Counted from the stretch's first letter, positions 7,911-19,157 are shown. The stretch: 64,000 nucleotides of DNA from an uncultured Streptomyces sp. (GCF_947488945.1 NZ_CANLBS010000001.1:1-64000); one strand, 5' to 3'. The notes: generated from the letters alone by a model not told the origin. Made by a program: numbers and translations.

Positions 7911-9077
7911 GTGGAACGTCGGAACTTCCTGCGCACCGCCGTGGTCGGCAGCTCGGCCGCGGCCTTCGGCGGCAGCCTGTGGGCCGGGGCCGCGTACGCC
8001 GCCCCGGCCCAGCCCGCCACCGGCCCGTACGGCGCGCTCCAGGCGGCCAACGCCAACGGCATCCAACTGCCCGCCGGATTCACCAGCCGGATCGTCGCCC
8101 GTTCCGGGCAGACCGTGAGCGGCACCTCGTACACCTGGCACAGCGCGCCGGACGGCGGCGCCACCTTCACGGACGGCACCGGCTGGATCTACGTCTCCAA
8201 CGCCGAGGTCTCCTCCGGCAGCGGCGGCGGGGCGAGCGCGCTGCGGTTCAACGCCTCGGGGACCGTCACCGGCGCGTACCGCGTGCTGGGCGGGACCAAC
8301 AACAACTGCGCGGGCGGGCGCACCCCGTGGAACACCTGGCTCTCCTGCGAGGAGGTGACCCGCGGGGCCGTGTACGAGACGGACCCGTGGGGGGTGAACG
8401 CGGCGGTGCAGCGTCCGGCGCTCGGCCGGTTCAAGCACGAGGCCGCGGCGGCGGACCCCGACCACGGTTACGTCTACCTCACCGAGGACGAGACCGACGG
8501 CCGCTTCTACCGTTTCCGCCCCACCACCTGGGGCAACCTCGCGAGCGGCACCCTCCAGGTGCTGGTCGGCTCCACCGCCACCAGCGGTCCGGTCACCTGG
8601 ACCACCGTCCCCGACCCGGACGGCTCCCCCACCCAGACCCGCTACCAGGTCTCCGGCGCCAAGGTCTTCAACGGCGGGGAGGGGTGCTTCTACGCGGCGG
8701 GCACCTGCTGGTTCACCACCAAGGGCGACAACCGGGTCTGGGCGTACGACGCGAACGCCTCCTCGCTGTCCCTGGTCTACGACGACTCCCTGGTCACCGG
8801 CGGCGCGGCGCCGCTGACGGGCGTCGACAACGTCACCCGGTCCGCCTCCGGCGACCTGTACGTGGCGGAGGACGGCGGCTCGATGGACATCTGCCTGATC
8901 ACCCCCGCGAGCACCGTCGCCCCGTTCCTGCGGATCACCGGGCAGTCCGGCTCGGAGATCACCGGGCCGGCCTTCTCCCCCGACGGGACCCGGCTGTACT
9001 TCTCGTCGCAGCGCGGCACCAGCGGCAGCTCGTCGGGCGGCATCACCTACGAGGTGACGGGTCCGTTCCGCCGCTGA
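7911..9077 (+). CDS. Tat-exported DUF839/PhoX-like protein
   Basis: A 388-residue protein with a twin-arginine signal at the extreme N-terminus (ERRNFLRTAVV, hydrophobic stretch, AYAAPA cleavage region near residue 27). The mature part resembles the DUF839 (PhoX-like) beta-propeller family: repeated Trp/Gly/Asp-rich blades, NTWLSCEE, RFKHEAAAADP, ED-ETDGRFYRF and VDNVTRSASGDLYVAEDGG. PhoX members are calcium- and iron-dependent alkaline phosphatases; many DUF839 proteins are uncharacterised, so phosphatase activity is only possible. The GTG at 7911 has GGAG 5 bases upstream; an in-frame GTG at 7905 is less well placed. It is monocistronic between nirD and the SDR gene. Confidence 0.82.
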   Translation: MERRNFLRTAVVGSSAAAFGGSLWAGAAYAAPAQPATGPYGALQAANANGIQLPAGFTSRIVARSGQTVSGTSYTWHSAPDGGATFTDGTGWIYVSNAEVSSGSGGGASALRFNASGTVTGAYRVLGGTNNNCAGGRTPWNTWLSCEEVTRGAVYETDPWGVNAAVQRPALGRFKHEAAAADPDHGYVYLTEDETDGRFYRFRPTTWGNLASGTLQVLVGSTATSGPVTWTTVPDPDGSPTQTRYQVSGAKVFNGGEGCFYAAGTCWFTTKGDNRVWAYDANASSLSLVYDDSLVTGGAAPLTGVDNVTRSASGDLYVAEDGGSMDICLITPASTVAPFLRITGQSGSEITGPAFSPDGTRLYFSSQRGTSGSSSGGITYEVTGPFRR

Positions 9078-9113
9078 CCGGTGTTCCGGTGACCCGGCCG
9101 TAGGGTGTCCCGC

Positions 9114-10034
9114 ATGAGCCAGGGATGGAACGTGCAGGACATTCCCGACCAGGGCGGCCGGACGGCCGTGGTCACCGGAGCCAACAGCGGGCTGGGGCTC
9201 GCCACGACGCGGGCGCTGGCGGTTCGCGGCGCGCGGGTGGTGCTCGCGTGCCGCGACGCCTCGCGCGGCGAGGAGGCGGCGGCCCGCGTCCGGCGCGTGG
9301 TGCCGGGCGCCGACGTCACCTTCGCGCCGCTGGACCTCGCGGACCTGGCCTCCGTACGGGAGTTCGCGGACCGTTTCGAGGGCGACCGGCTCGATCTGCT
9401 GATCGACAACGCCGGGGTGATGGCCCTGCCGCAGGGCCGCACCGCCGACGGCTTCGAGACGCAGTTCGGGGTGAACCACCTCGGCCACTTCGCCCTCACC
9501 GGACTGCTGCTGCCCCGCCTGCTGGCCACCCCCGGGGCGCGCGTGGTGGCGGTGTCCAGCTTCGTGCACACCCTGTCCGGCCTCGACTTCGACGACCTCA
9601 ACAGCGAGCACGGCTACCGCCGCTGGATTGCGTACGCCCGTTCCAAGACGGCCAACCTGCTGTTCGTGCACGAGCTGGCGCGCCGGCTGGAGCGGGCCGG
9701 CAGCGAGGTGGTGGCGGCCGCCGCGCACCCCGGCTACGCCTCGACCAACCTGCAGACCGCCGGGGTGCGGATGGAGCGGCGCCGGACCGCCGAGCGGATC
9801 GTCGGCTGGGGCAACACGCTGTTCGCCCAGACCGCCTCGGCCGGCGCGCTGCCCACGCTGTACGCGGCGACCGCGCCGGGTGTGCGCCCCGACTCGTTCA
9901 CCGGGCCGCGGCTGCTGATGACACGCGGCACGCCCGCCCCGTCCTGGCGGGCCCGGTGGACCCTGGACGACGCGGCGGGCGAGCGGCTGTGGGCGGCCTC
10001 CGAGGAGCTCACCGGGGTGACGTACCCGGTGTGA
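9114..10034 (+). CDS. Short-chain dehydrogenase/reductase
   Basis: A 306-residue classical SDR, probably NADP(H)-dependent. It shows the cofactor glycine motif TGANSGLG (about residues 20-27), CRDASRG after beta-2 (the Arg favours NADP), LDLADLASV, the NNAG-equivalent DNAGVMA, NHLGHFALTG, the active-site Ser in VVAVSS, and YxxxK in YARSKTANLLF. It resembles the retinol-dehydrogenase/WW-domain-oxidoreductase-like subgroup common in actinomycetes; the substrate is unknown. The ATG at 9114 has AGGGTG upstream and is preferred over an in-frame GTG at 9105. A 35-bp tandem repeat begins at its stop codon. Confidence 0.88.
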   Translation: MSQGWNVQDIPDQGGRTAVVTGANSGLGLATTRALAVRGARVVLACRDASRGEEAAARVRRVVPGADVTFAPLDLADLASVREFADRFEGDRLDLLIDNAGVMALPQGRTADGFETQFGVNHLGHFALTGLLLPRLLATPGARVVAVSSFVHTLSGLDFDDLNSEHGYRRWIAYARSKTANLLFVHELARRLERAGSEVVAAAAHPGYASTNLQTAGVRMERRRTAERIVGWGNTLFAQTASAGALPTLYAATAPGVRPDSFTGPRLLMTRGTPAPSWRARWTLDDAAGERLWAASEELTGVTYPV

Positions 10035-10119
10035 GCGGGTGCGGTCGCCCGGACCCGGCTCAGGTGTGAGCCGGTGCGGTCGCCCGGACCGGGCCCAGGT
10101 GGGAGCGGGTGCGGTCGCC
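10028..10119. repeat. 35-bp tandem repeat overlapping the SDR stop
   Basis: Two full 35-bp units (10028-10062, 10063-10097; differing at a few bases) and a third partial copy of about 22 bases (10098-10119) share the core GTGCGGTCGCC. The first copy includes the SDR stop codon and the array ends at the 3' end of the convergent VOC gene. Confidence 0.75.
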
Positions 10120-10536
10120 TCAGACCTGGCCGCCGCCGGCAACGGCGGCGGGGTCCATCCACATGACCTCCCACAGGTGGTGGTCCGGGTCCTGGAAGGA
10201 CCGGCCGTACATGTGGCCGTAGTCCATCGGGTCGTTGGACGGGAAGCCTCCGGCGGCGAGCGCGGCGTCGGCGAGCTCGTCGACCTTCTCCCGGCTCTCG
10301 GCGCTCAGACAGAGGATGACCTCGGAGGTCTTCCGCGCGTCGGCGACGTCCTTCTTGATGAAGTCCTGGTAGCGGGGCTCGCTGAGCAGCATCACGAAGA
10401 TGGTGTCGCTGATGACGATGCAGGCCGTCGTCTCGTCGGTGAACGCCGGGTTGGCGGTGTAGCCGAGCTTCTCGAAGAAGCCCTTGGAAGTCTCCAGGTC
10501 CTTCACCGGCAGGTTCACGAAGATCATCTGGTTCAT
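10120..10536 (-). CDS. VOC (glyoxalase/bleomycin-resistance fold) protein
   Basis: A 138-residue single-chain VOC-fold protein: MIFVNLPVKDLETSKGFFEKLGY opens the first beta-alpha-beta-beta-beta module (in pieces FVNLPV, FFEKLG), followed by DTIFVMLL and, in the second module, GFPSNDPMDYG, YGRSFQDPDHH and LWEVMWMD. The DPDHHLWEV end is typical of lactoylglutathione-lyase-like proteins that use metal ligands. Related proteins isomerise, epimerise or bind small molecules; the substrate here is unknown. Start ATG 10536 with GGGA upstream. It is divergent from the TetR gene, with the TetR operator pair in the gap, so it may share that control. Confidence 0.85.
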   Translation of the reverse strand: MNQMIFVNLPVKDLETSKGFFEKLGYTANPAFTDETTACIVISDTIFVMLLSEPRYQDFIKKDVADARKTSEVILCLSAESREKVDELADAALAAGGFPSNDPMDYGHMYGRSFQDPDHHLWEVMWMDPAAVAGGGQV

Positions 10537-10722
10537 GGTCGTCCCACTCTTCCGTATCGGTTCCGCCCGACGCTTCGTACGCCGTACCGGCCCTCTCGGG
10601 GGCGGTCCACGGCGATGCGCATCGTTGCGTCCGGGTGCTGTCGGGAGGTAGACGGCGCGCGGGCGGAGAACTCATCGGCCGCGCCGGCCACCCGACCGGA
10701 CCCGTACGACCGGAAAACGAAT

Positions 10723-10753
10723 TTGCATACCGTGCATTTTTGCATAGCATGCA
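10723..10753 (+). promoter_or_regulatory. Overlapping promoter and two TetR-type operators
   Basis: Two related dyads, TGCATACCGTGCA (10724-10736) and TGCATAGCATGCA (10741-10753), repeat every 17 bases. They coincide with a good promoter: -35 TTGCAT (10723-10728), 16-base spacer, -10 TAGCAT (10745-10750). The expected start of transcription is at or next to the GTG of the TetR gene (10759), so the operators would block RNA polymerase directly and the transcript would be leaderless. This is the natural site for autorepression and for control of the MFS gene downstream. Confidence 0.72.
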
Positions 10754-10758
10754 TCTTC

Positions 10759-11364
10759 GTGACCCTCCCCGACCCTCCCCTCGGTCTGCGCGAACGCAAG
10801 AAGCGCGCGACCCGGGACGCCCTCGCCGACACCGCGCTCCGCATGGCGGCGGAGCGCGGGCTCGAACAGGTCACGGTCGAGGCGGTCACCGCGGAGGTCG
10901 GCGTCTCGGTGCGGACGTTCTTCAACTACTTCGGGCATCTGGACGACGCGATCCTGGTCGCCGATCCCGAGGGCTCCGAACGGCTCCACGACGCTGTCGC
11001 CGGGGCCCCGCCCGAACGTCCCGCGTTCGTCGCGCTGCGTGACGCCCTCGCCGAGGAGCTGACGCACTTCGAGGACGGCCACGACCGGTGGGAGCTGCAG
11101 TGCAGGGTGCTGGGGAGCACCCCGTCGCTCTTCCCCCGGTTCTTCGCCGCCCGCGGCGCCGACGAACAGGCCCTGATCGGCGCGGTGGCGCAGCGTCTCG
11201 GCGTGGACCCCGCCACGGACCTGCGTCCCCGCCTCCTGGTGCACACCGCGCTCGCCGCGATGCGCTCGGCGGTGGAGACCTGGACCGCCACCGGCCGCTC
11301 CCGGCCGCTCCCGGACCTGTACGCCGAGGCGTTCACCCACCTCGCGGCCGCGCTGCACGACTGA
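10759..11364 (+). CDS. TetR/AcrR-family transcriptional regulator
   Basis: A 201-residue regulator. The N-terminal helix-turn-helix is clear: RKKRATRDALADTALRMA, then LEQVTVEAVTAEVGVSVRTFFNYFG (turn and recognition helix around residues 35-57). The C-terminal half is all-helical and typical of a ligand-binding and dimerisation domain. The GTG at 10759 has no Shine-Dalgarno, and the predicted transcription start coincides with it, so it is probably leaderless. An MFS exporter follows 110 bases downstream on the same strand, the usual regulator-pump arrangement. The inducing ligand is unknown. Confidence 0.92.
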   Translation: MTLPDPPLGLRERKKRATRDALADTALRMAAERGLEQVTVEAVTAEVGVSVRTFFNYFGHLDDAILVADPEGSERLHDAVAGAPPERPAFVALRDALAEELTHFEDGHDRWELQCRVLGSTPSLFPRFFAARGADEQALIGAVAQRLGVDPATDLRPRLLVHTALAAMRSAVETWTATGRSRPLPDLYAEAFTHLAAALHD

Positions 11365-11474
11365 GCGCCCGGCGGGCGCCCACCGGCCGGTCCGCCGCCC
11401 CACCCACGTAGGAACAAGAACCCCGCTCTTCCCTCCGGGGAAGCCGAAGCCAGAGAACCGAGGCACGTCCACCG

Positions 11475-13061
11475 ATGACAGACACACCCGCGGCGCCCGC
11501 CGTCGAGGCGCCCGCCGCCATGACGAGACGCCAGATAATCCAGGCCATGTCCGGCCTGATGGCCGGCATGTTCGTGGCCATCCTCGCGTCCACCGTCGTC
11601 GCCAACGCCCTGCCCCGCATCATCACCGACCTGCACGGCAGCCAGTCGTCGTACACCTGGGTGGTCACGGCGGAACTGCTCGCCATGACGGCCACCGTCC
11701 CGATCTGGGGCAAGCTCTCCGACCTCTACGACAAGAAGCTGCTGCTGCAGCTCTCGCTCGGGATGTTCATCATCGGCTCGCTCGTCGCGGGCTTCTCGGA
11801 CAGCGTGGGCGTCCTCATCATCAGCCGTGTCGTCCAGGGCATCGGCGCCGGTGGTCTCACCGCGCTCGCCCAGGTCGTGATGGCCTCGATCATCCCGCCG
11901 CGTGAACTCGGCCGCTACTCCGGCATCTTCGGCGCCGTCTTCGCCGTGGGCACGGTCGCGGGCCCGCTGATCGGCGGCGTGCTCGTCGACACCTCGTGGC
12001 TCGGCTGGCGCTGGTGCTTCTTCATCGGTGTCCCGTTCGCCCTGATCGCGATCATCCTGCTGCAGCGCACCCTCAAGCTGCCGGTCGTCCGCCGCAAGGT
12101 GAAGATCGACTACCTCGGCGCCTTCCTCATCATGGCCGGCGTCAGCGCCCTGCTGCTGTGGGTCACCCTCGGCGGCAGCCAGTTCGACTGGATCTCCTGG
12201 CAGACCGCGGCCCTGGTCGGCGGCGGCGTGGTACTGATCCTGCTCGCCGTCTGGGTCGAGTCGCGGGTCGAGGAGCCGATGATCCCGCTGGACATCTTCC
12301 GCAACCGGACGGTCACCCTCACCACGGTCGCGAGCTTCCTCGTCGGCGTCGCCATGTTCGGCGGCACCGTCTTCCTGTCGCAGTACTTCCAGATCTCGCT
12401 CGGCAAGTCCCCGACCGCCGCGGGCCTGATGAGCCTGCCGATGATCCTCGGCCTGATGGTCTCGACCACGGTGGCCGGCCAGATCATCACCAAGACCGGC
12501 AAGTGGAAGAACTTCCTGATCGCCGGCGGCGTCATCATGACCGGCGGCATGGGGCTGCTCTCCACGATCAGCGCCGACACCGACTTCTGGATCCTGGCCC
12601 TCTACATGGTCGTGCTGGGCGTCGGCGTCGGCATGCTGATGCAGAACCTGGTGCTCGCCGCGCAGAACGACGTGCCGGCCGCCGAACTGGGCGCCGCCAC
12701 CTCGGTGCTGTCCTTCTTCCGCAGCCTCGGCGGCGCCGTCGGCACCAGCGCGCTCGGCGCGGTGCTCAGCCACCGGGTCACCTCGGAGATCGAGAAGGGC
12801 TTCGGCGGCGCCGCGGCCCCCGAGGACGGTGGCGGCAGCCACGCCATCCCGGACCTCACGACCCTGCCCGAGCAGGCCCGCACGGTGGTCGAGCAGGCCT
12901 ACGGCACCGCCACCGGCGACGTCTTCCTGGTCGGCGCGCCGTTCGCGCTGCTGGCCCTGATCGCGGTCTTCTTCATCAAGGAGAAGCCGCTGAAGACGCA
13001 GAGCGGCCTGGAGCGCCTCGCCGAGGAGAGCAAGCAGCAGCCGCTCACCCCGATGCACTGA
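11475..13061 (+). CDS. DHA2-family (14-TM) MFS drug efflux transporter
   Basis: A 528-residue proton-coupled exporter of the EmrB/QacA (DHA2) family, with about 14 hydrophobic segments. It shows motif A after TM2 (GKLSDLYDKK), motif C-type glycines in TM5 (GAVFAVGTVAGPLIGG, about 155-170), and the Arg of TM4 in ISRVVQGIGAGG. The N-terminus is cytoplasmic and the last segment ends in a basic tail. ACCGAGG lies about 10 bases before the ATG. It follows a TetR repressor gene and probably responds to the compound exported. A perfect 18-bp hairpin lies 57 bases beyond the stop. Confidence 0.92.
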   Translation: MTDTPAAPAVEAPAAMTRRQIIQAMSGLMAGMFVAILASTVVANALPRIITDLHGSQSSYTWVVTAELLAMTATVPIWGKLSDLYDKKLLLQLSLGMFIIGSLVAGFSDSVGVLIISRVVQGIGAGGLTALAQVVMASIIPPRELGRYSGIFGAVFAVGTVAGPLIGGVLVDTSWLGWRWCFFIGVPFALIAIILLQRTLKLPVVRRKVKIDYLGAFLIMAGVSALLLWVTLGGSQFDWISWQTAALVGGGVVLILLAVWVESRVEEPMIPLDIFRNRTVTLTTVASFLVGVAMFGGTVFLSQYFQISLGKSPTAAGLMSLPMILGLMVSTTVAGQIITKTGKWKNFLIAGGVIMTGGMGLLSTISADTDFWILALYMVVLGVGVGMLMQNLVLAAQNDVPAAELGAATSVLSFFRSLGGAVGTSALGAVLSHRVTSEIEKGFGGAAAPEDGGGSHAIPDLTTLPEQARTVVEQAYGTATGDVFLVGAPFALLALIAVFFIKEKPLKTQSGLERLAEESKQQPLTPMH

Positions 13062-13118
13062 GTCGCGAGTCGCGCGGAAGCCGAGTCTCCGCGCGACCCC
13101 GCCGCGCCCGACGCGGCA

Positions 13119-13158
13119 CCAGGGGCCCCGACCGCCACCCGGCGGTCGGGGCCCCTGG
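13119..13158. terminator. 18-bp perfect hairpin after the MFS gene
   Basis: CCAGGGGCCCCGACCGCC (13119-13136) pairs perfectly with 13141-13158 around an ACCC loop. This GC-rich hairpin without a U-tract is the normal factor-independent terminator form in Streptomyces and ends the TetR-MFS transcript. Confidence 0.85.
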
Positions 13159-13217
13159 GCGTTCCCGGACGCGAGGCGTTTCCGGGCGCGAGGCGTTCCC
13201 GGACGCGAGGCGTTCCC
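13159..13217. repeat. 17-bp tandem repeat, 3.5 copies
   Basis: The unit GCGTTCCCGGACGCGAG occurs at 13159-13175, 13176-13192 (two changes) and 13193-13209, with a half copy to 13217. It directly abuts the hairpin of the MFS terminator. Copy number probably varies between strains. Confidence 0.8.
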
Positions 13218-13277
13218 CCGGGGGTACTTACCCGTCCGGCGGCGGCGCCGGTCGTACGGGCCGGGCCGGGGTACGGC

Positions 13278-13314
13278 GAAGCGGCGGCGCCCCCGCACGG
13301 GGCGCCGCCGCTTC
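13278..13314. terminator. 16-bp perfect hairpin after ppdK
   Basis: GAAGCGGCGGCGCCCC (13278-13293) pairs perfectly with 13299-13314 around a CGCAC loop. It lies about 85 bases beyond the ppdK stop on the complement strand and is its likely terminator; being symmetric it can also stop read-through from the other side. Confidence 0.8.
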
Positions 13315-13398
13315 TCGAGTCCCGGGGCCGCGGGCCGGCCGGCGAGGGTCGGGTGTGGCCTCGCCCGCGGCCCGGGATTCGTCTGCGGGTGCCGCGGG

Positions 13399-16158
<2,760 letters not shown>

Positions 16159-16379
16159 GGGTCTCGACTCCTCGAGGACGCGGTGGCTGCCCTGACGGGC
16201 AGGAACATACCCAGATCGAAGGCTCGTGAGTACGTCCACTTATCCATCATGCGGTCGCCTCCCCCACCTCGCCAGCAGATCTAAAGTGGCGCGGTCGGCT
16301 CGCGGGAGCCGCGTCTCGTTCATTTCCCGAAGGCTTCATCACTTCGTGATGGCTGATTTTCGGTACTCACGCACAGAGA

Positions 16380-16413
16380 GTGACGAACCTGTCGATCGAT
16401 CAAAGTTCGTCAC
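16380..16413. repeat. 9-bp perfect inverted repeat upstream of ppdK
   Basis: GTGACGAAC (16380-16388) and GTTCGTCAC (16405-16413) are exact inverted copies separated by 16 bases that contain TCGATCGATC. Centre-to-centre spacing is about 25 bases. It lies about 220 bases upstream of the ppdK start, in the A/T-rich part; an operator or the stem of a small RNA are both possible. Confidence 0.5.
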
Positions 16414-16656
16414 CGTGGCACCCAGTGCCAACCTTTGAGAAGTGGACCTGCCCCCTAGGTGCTCATCTGAGCCAAACGCCTCTCAAGGGTGGCGAGGATC
16501 ACGTCGTGATCGCCGCTCAGATGTCACGATGCGGACGCCTCGGGGGCACGCCCTGGTCACCGAGGACAGAAGAGTCGTGCCGGAGGGTCACCGTCCAGCC
16601 GTCCGAGCGCGCCAAAGGCGCGGCAGCCCCTCCGCCGCACACCTGGAAGCGAGAAT

Positions 16657-16727
16657 TCCGGCCTTCCGGGATGCTCATATGAGCGTCGGTCGGACGGAGA
16701 GTCGTGCGGCTTTCCGTCCGGCCGACG
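16657..16727. repeat. Nested dyad cluster
   Basis: CCGGCCTTCCGG-type and GCTCATATGAGC dyads (12-bp perfect, about 16673-16684) are followed by GTCGGTCGGACGGA paired with TCCGTCCGGCCGAC across a 14-base loop (one G-T wobble). It could be a complex terminator after dusB or a remnant of a small mobile repeat. Confidence 0.45.
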
Positions 16728-16935
16728 CGGAACGGTGGTGGGACGGGATCAGGACGGGGGCGGAGGTGAGCGGGACGGGGCCGGACGAGGCGCCTGCGGC
16801 GGAGGCGCCCCCGGCCCGCCGGGGCCGTCGCTCGCGGAGGGCCGGGCTCGTCGGACCGTCGCCTGCGGAGGCCCCGGGCTCGTCCGGGCCGTCGTCGGCG
16901 GAAACCCCGGCCCGCCGGCCCGCCGGGCCGTCGGG

Positions 16936-18084
16936 TCAGCCGCCGGACGTGTCCAGCTCGGCGTCGGCGCCGACGCCCGCGCAGTCGTACGGGTCCTTCA
17001 GCCAGCCGTCCGGCAGGACGACCCGGTTGTTGCCCGACGTGCGTCCGCGCGGTCCGTCCGCCCCGGCCGGCCAGGGCTGGTCGAGGTCCAGTTCGTGCAA
17101 CTGGCCCTCCAGCTCCCGCAGCGAGGAGGTCACCGCCAGCTTCTTGCGCATCTCGGAGCCCACCGCGAAGCCCTTGAGGTACCAGGCGACGTGCTTGCGG
17201 AAGTCGATCACGCCGCGGGCCTCGTCGCCGATCCACTCCCCCAGCAGGGTCGCGTGGCGCACCATCACGGCCGCCACCTCGCGCAGCGACGGCTCGCACC
17301 TGCTGTCCGTGCCGTCGAAGGCGCCCACCAGGTCGCCGAAGAGCCACGGCCGCCCGAGACAGCCGCGCCCGACGACCACGCCGTCGCAGCCGGTCTCCGC
17401 CATCATCCGGCGGGCGTCGGCGGCGGACCAGATGTCGCCGTTGCCGAGCACCGGGATCTCCGGGACGTGCTCCTTGAGCCGGGCGATCGCGTCCCAGTCG
17501 GCGGTGCCGCCGTAGTGCTGGGCGGTCGTCCTGCCGTGCAGGGCGACGGCGGTGACGCCCTCCTCGACGGCGATGCGCCCGGCGTCGAGGTAGGTGAGGT
17601 GGTCGTCGTCGATGCCCTTGCGCATCTTGATGGTCACCGGCAGGTCTCCGGCGTGCGCGACGGCCTGCTGGAGGATCGCGCGCAGCAGGGGCCGCTTGTA
17701 CGGCAGCGCCGAGCCGCCGCCCTTGCGGGTGACCTTGGGGACCGGGCAGCCGAAGTTCAGGTCGATGTGGTCGGCGAGGTTCTCGTCGACGATCATCCGG
17801 ACCGCCTTGCCGACGGTCACCGGGTCCACTCCGTACAGCTGGATGGAGCGCGGGGTCTCGCTCGCGTCGAAGTGGATGAGCTGCATGGTCTTCTCGTTGC
17901 GCTCGACCAGCGCCCGCGTCGTGATCATCTCGCTGACGAACAGCCCCTTGCCGCCGGAGAACTCGCGGCACAGGGTACGGAACGGCGCGTTGGTGATACC
18001 GGCCATGGGCGCCAGCACCACGGGCGGCTGCACGGTGTGCGGGCCGATGCGGAGCTGCGGGAGCGACGGGGCGAGCGTGGTCAT
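16936..18084 (-). CDS. dusB: tRNA-dihydrouridine synthase B
   Basis: A 382-residue FMN enzyme that reduces uridines in the tRNA D-loop. The TIM barrel begins near residue 20 at VVLAPMAGITNAPFR. Family marks are MQLIHF, IQLYGVDP, the catalytic Cys in DLNFGCPVPKV, the basic KGGGSAL, TIKMRKGI, ALHGRTTAQHY, VLGNGDIW and VVGRGCLGRPWLF. The C-terminal helical domain ends with a conserved extension (NNRVVLPDGWLKDPYD) seen in actinobacterial members. The ATG at 18084 has GGGTGG immediately before it, too close to act as a ribosome site, so the transcript may be leaderless or use the upstream in-frame GTG at 18102. Monocistronic. Confidence 0.92.
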   Translation of the reverse strand: MTTLAPSLPQLRIGPHTVQPPVVLAPMAGITNAPFRTLCREFSGGKGLFVSEMITTRALVERNEKTMQLIHFDASETPRSIQLYGVDPVTVGKAVRMIVDENLADHIDLNFGCPVPKVTRKGGGSALPYKRPLLRAILQQAVAHAGDLPVTIKMRKGIDDDHLTYLDAGRIAVEEGVTAVALHGRTTAQHYGGTADWDAIARLKEHVPEIPVLGNGDIWSAADARRMMAETGCDGVVVGRGCLGRPWLFGDLVGAFDGTDSRCEPSLREVAAVMVRHATLLGEWIGDEARGVIDFRKHVAWYLKGFAVGSEMRKKLAVTSSLRELEGQLHELDLDQPWPAGADGPRGRTSGNNRVVLPDGWLKDPYDCAGVGADAELDTSGG

Positions 18085-18152
18085 CCACCCATTGTCCCGC
18101 ACCGGAGAAGTGACCCGCGCGGCGCCGTCCGCCGCGGGACGCGGCCGCCCGC

Positions 18153-19157
18153 TCAGGCGGTCCCGCGCAGGACCAGCCGGTGCGGCACGGTCAGGTCCTG
18201 CGGCGGGACGGTGTTGCCGGGGCTGTAGATGCGGTCCGCGAGGCACTGCAGGGACCGTTCGGCGATCTGGCGCTTGTCGGGGGCGACGGTGGTCAGGGGC
18301 GGGTGGCTGTACCGGCCGTCCTCGATGTCGTCGAACCCGACGATCGCGATGTCCTCGGGGACGCGTACGCCCCGCTCGTGCGCGACGTGCAGGGCCCCGA
18401 GGGCGAGTTCGTCGCTGAAGGCGAAGACGGCGTCGGGGACGACCGGACCGTCGAGCAGTTCGGCCATGGCGGCGGCGCCGTCCGCCCGGTGGAGGGCGGC
18501 GACCGGCCGGCACAGGGCGGGCAGGAGGGGAAGACCGGCCCGGTCCAGCGCGCGGCGGTGGCCCTCCGCCCGCAGCAGGGCGGTGCCGTTGTGGAGGTGG
18601 GGCTGGAGCCCGATCGCCGCGATGCGGGTGCGACCGGTCCCGGCCAGGTGGGCGGTGGCCTCCTCGGCGGCGGCGACGTTGTCCACGGCGACCCGGTCGG
18701 CGGCTCCGCGGGGGCTCCGCTCACCGAGCAGGACGAGGGGGACGGCGGGCCCTGTCGCGGCCAGTTCGGCCGGGTCGAGCGCCCAGGGGCTGATGATGAG
18801 CCCGTCGACGACGCGTCCGCCTCCCCCCGTGAGCAGGCGGCGTTCGGCGTCGGCGTCGCCCCGGGTCTGGTCGATGATCACGGTCCAGGAGCGGCGGCGG
18901 GCCTCGTCCACCAGGAGTCCGGCGAGTTCGCCGAAGTACGGGGAGTGCAGTTCGGGGATGGCCAGACCGATGATGCCGGTACGGCCCGCCCGCAGGCTGC
19001 GGGCGGCCAGGTTGGGGCGGTAGCCGAGTTCGTCGATCGCCTCCTGGACCCGCCGCCGCGTCGCGGGCGCGACCGCGGCCGTCCCGCTGACGACGTTGGA
19101 CACCGTGCGCACGGAGACTCCCGCCCGGACGGCCACATCCTTCAGACGACTGCTCAC
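18153..19157 (-). CDS. LacI/GalR-family transcriptional regulator
   Basis: A 334-residue regulator. The N-terminal DNA-binding head is textbook LacI: LKDVAVRAGVSVRTVSNVVSG (helix-turn-helix) followed by the hinge helix region ELGYRPNLAARSLRAGRT. The periplasmic-binding-protein-like sensor follows (IGLAIPELHSPYFGELA, GLIISPWAL, VVVDNVAAAEEATAHL equivalent, GFDDIEDGRYSHPPLTTV). The effector is presumably a sugar or cyclitol. It starts with GTG at 19157 and is divergent from the dioxygenase and sugar-porter pair; a double palindrome lies in the gap. It is likely to repress both directions until the effector is present. Confidence 0.92.
   Translation of the reverse strand: MSSRLKDVAVRAGVSVRTVSNVVSGTAAVAPATRRRVQEAIDELGYRPNLAARSLRAGRTGIIGLAIPELHSPYFGELAGLLVDEARRRSWTVIIDQTRGDADAERRLLTGGGGRVVDGLIISPWALDPAELAATGPAVPLVLLGERSPRGAADRVAVDNVAAAEEATAHLAGTGRTRIAAIGLQPHLHNGTALLRAEGHRRALDRAGLPLLPALCRPVAALHRADGAAAMAELLDGPVVPDAVFAFSDELALGALHVAHERGVRVPEDIAIVGFDDIEDGRYSHPPLTTVAPDKRQIAERSLQCLADRIYSPGNTVPPQDLTVPHRLVLRGTA

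Larger units (their letters stand above)
16159..16935. other. 777-bp gene-free region between ppdK and dusB
   Basis: This holds the ppdK upstream region and dusB downstream region. It is unusually A/T-rich for this genome between about 16290 and 16440. It contains a hairpin in the ppdK leader (CTGCCC-TGAC-GGGCAG, 16187-16202), the inverted repeat at 16380-16413, small dyads ATCACTTCGTGAT (about 16338) and GATCACGTCGTGATC (about 16498), and a nested dyad cluster at 16657-16727. A 53-codon frame at 16517-16678 on the complement has no family resemblance. No gene is supported. Confidence 0.6.

Noticed and set aside
10028..13217. Tandem repeats as possible CRISPR
   Set aside because: Units are contiguous without unique spacers and no cas gene is present.
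16517..16678. 53-codon complement frame in the ppdK-dusB gap
   Set aside because: No resemblance, no ribosome site and un-streptomycete codon use; kept only as part of the gap description.
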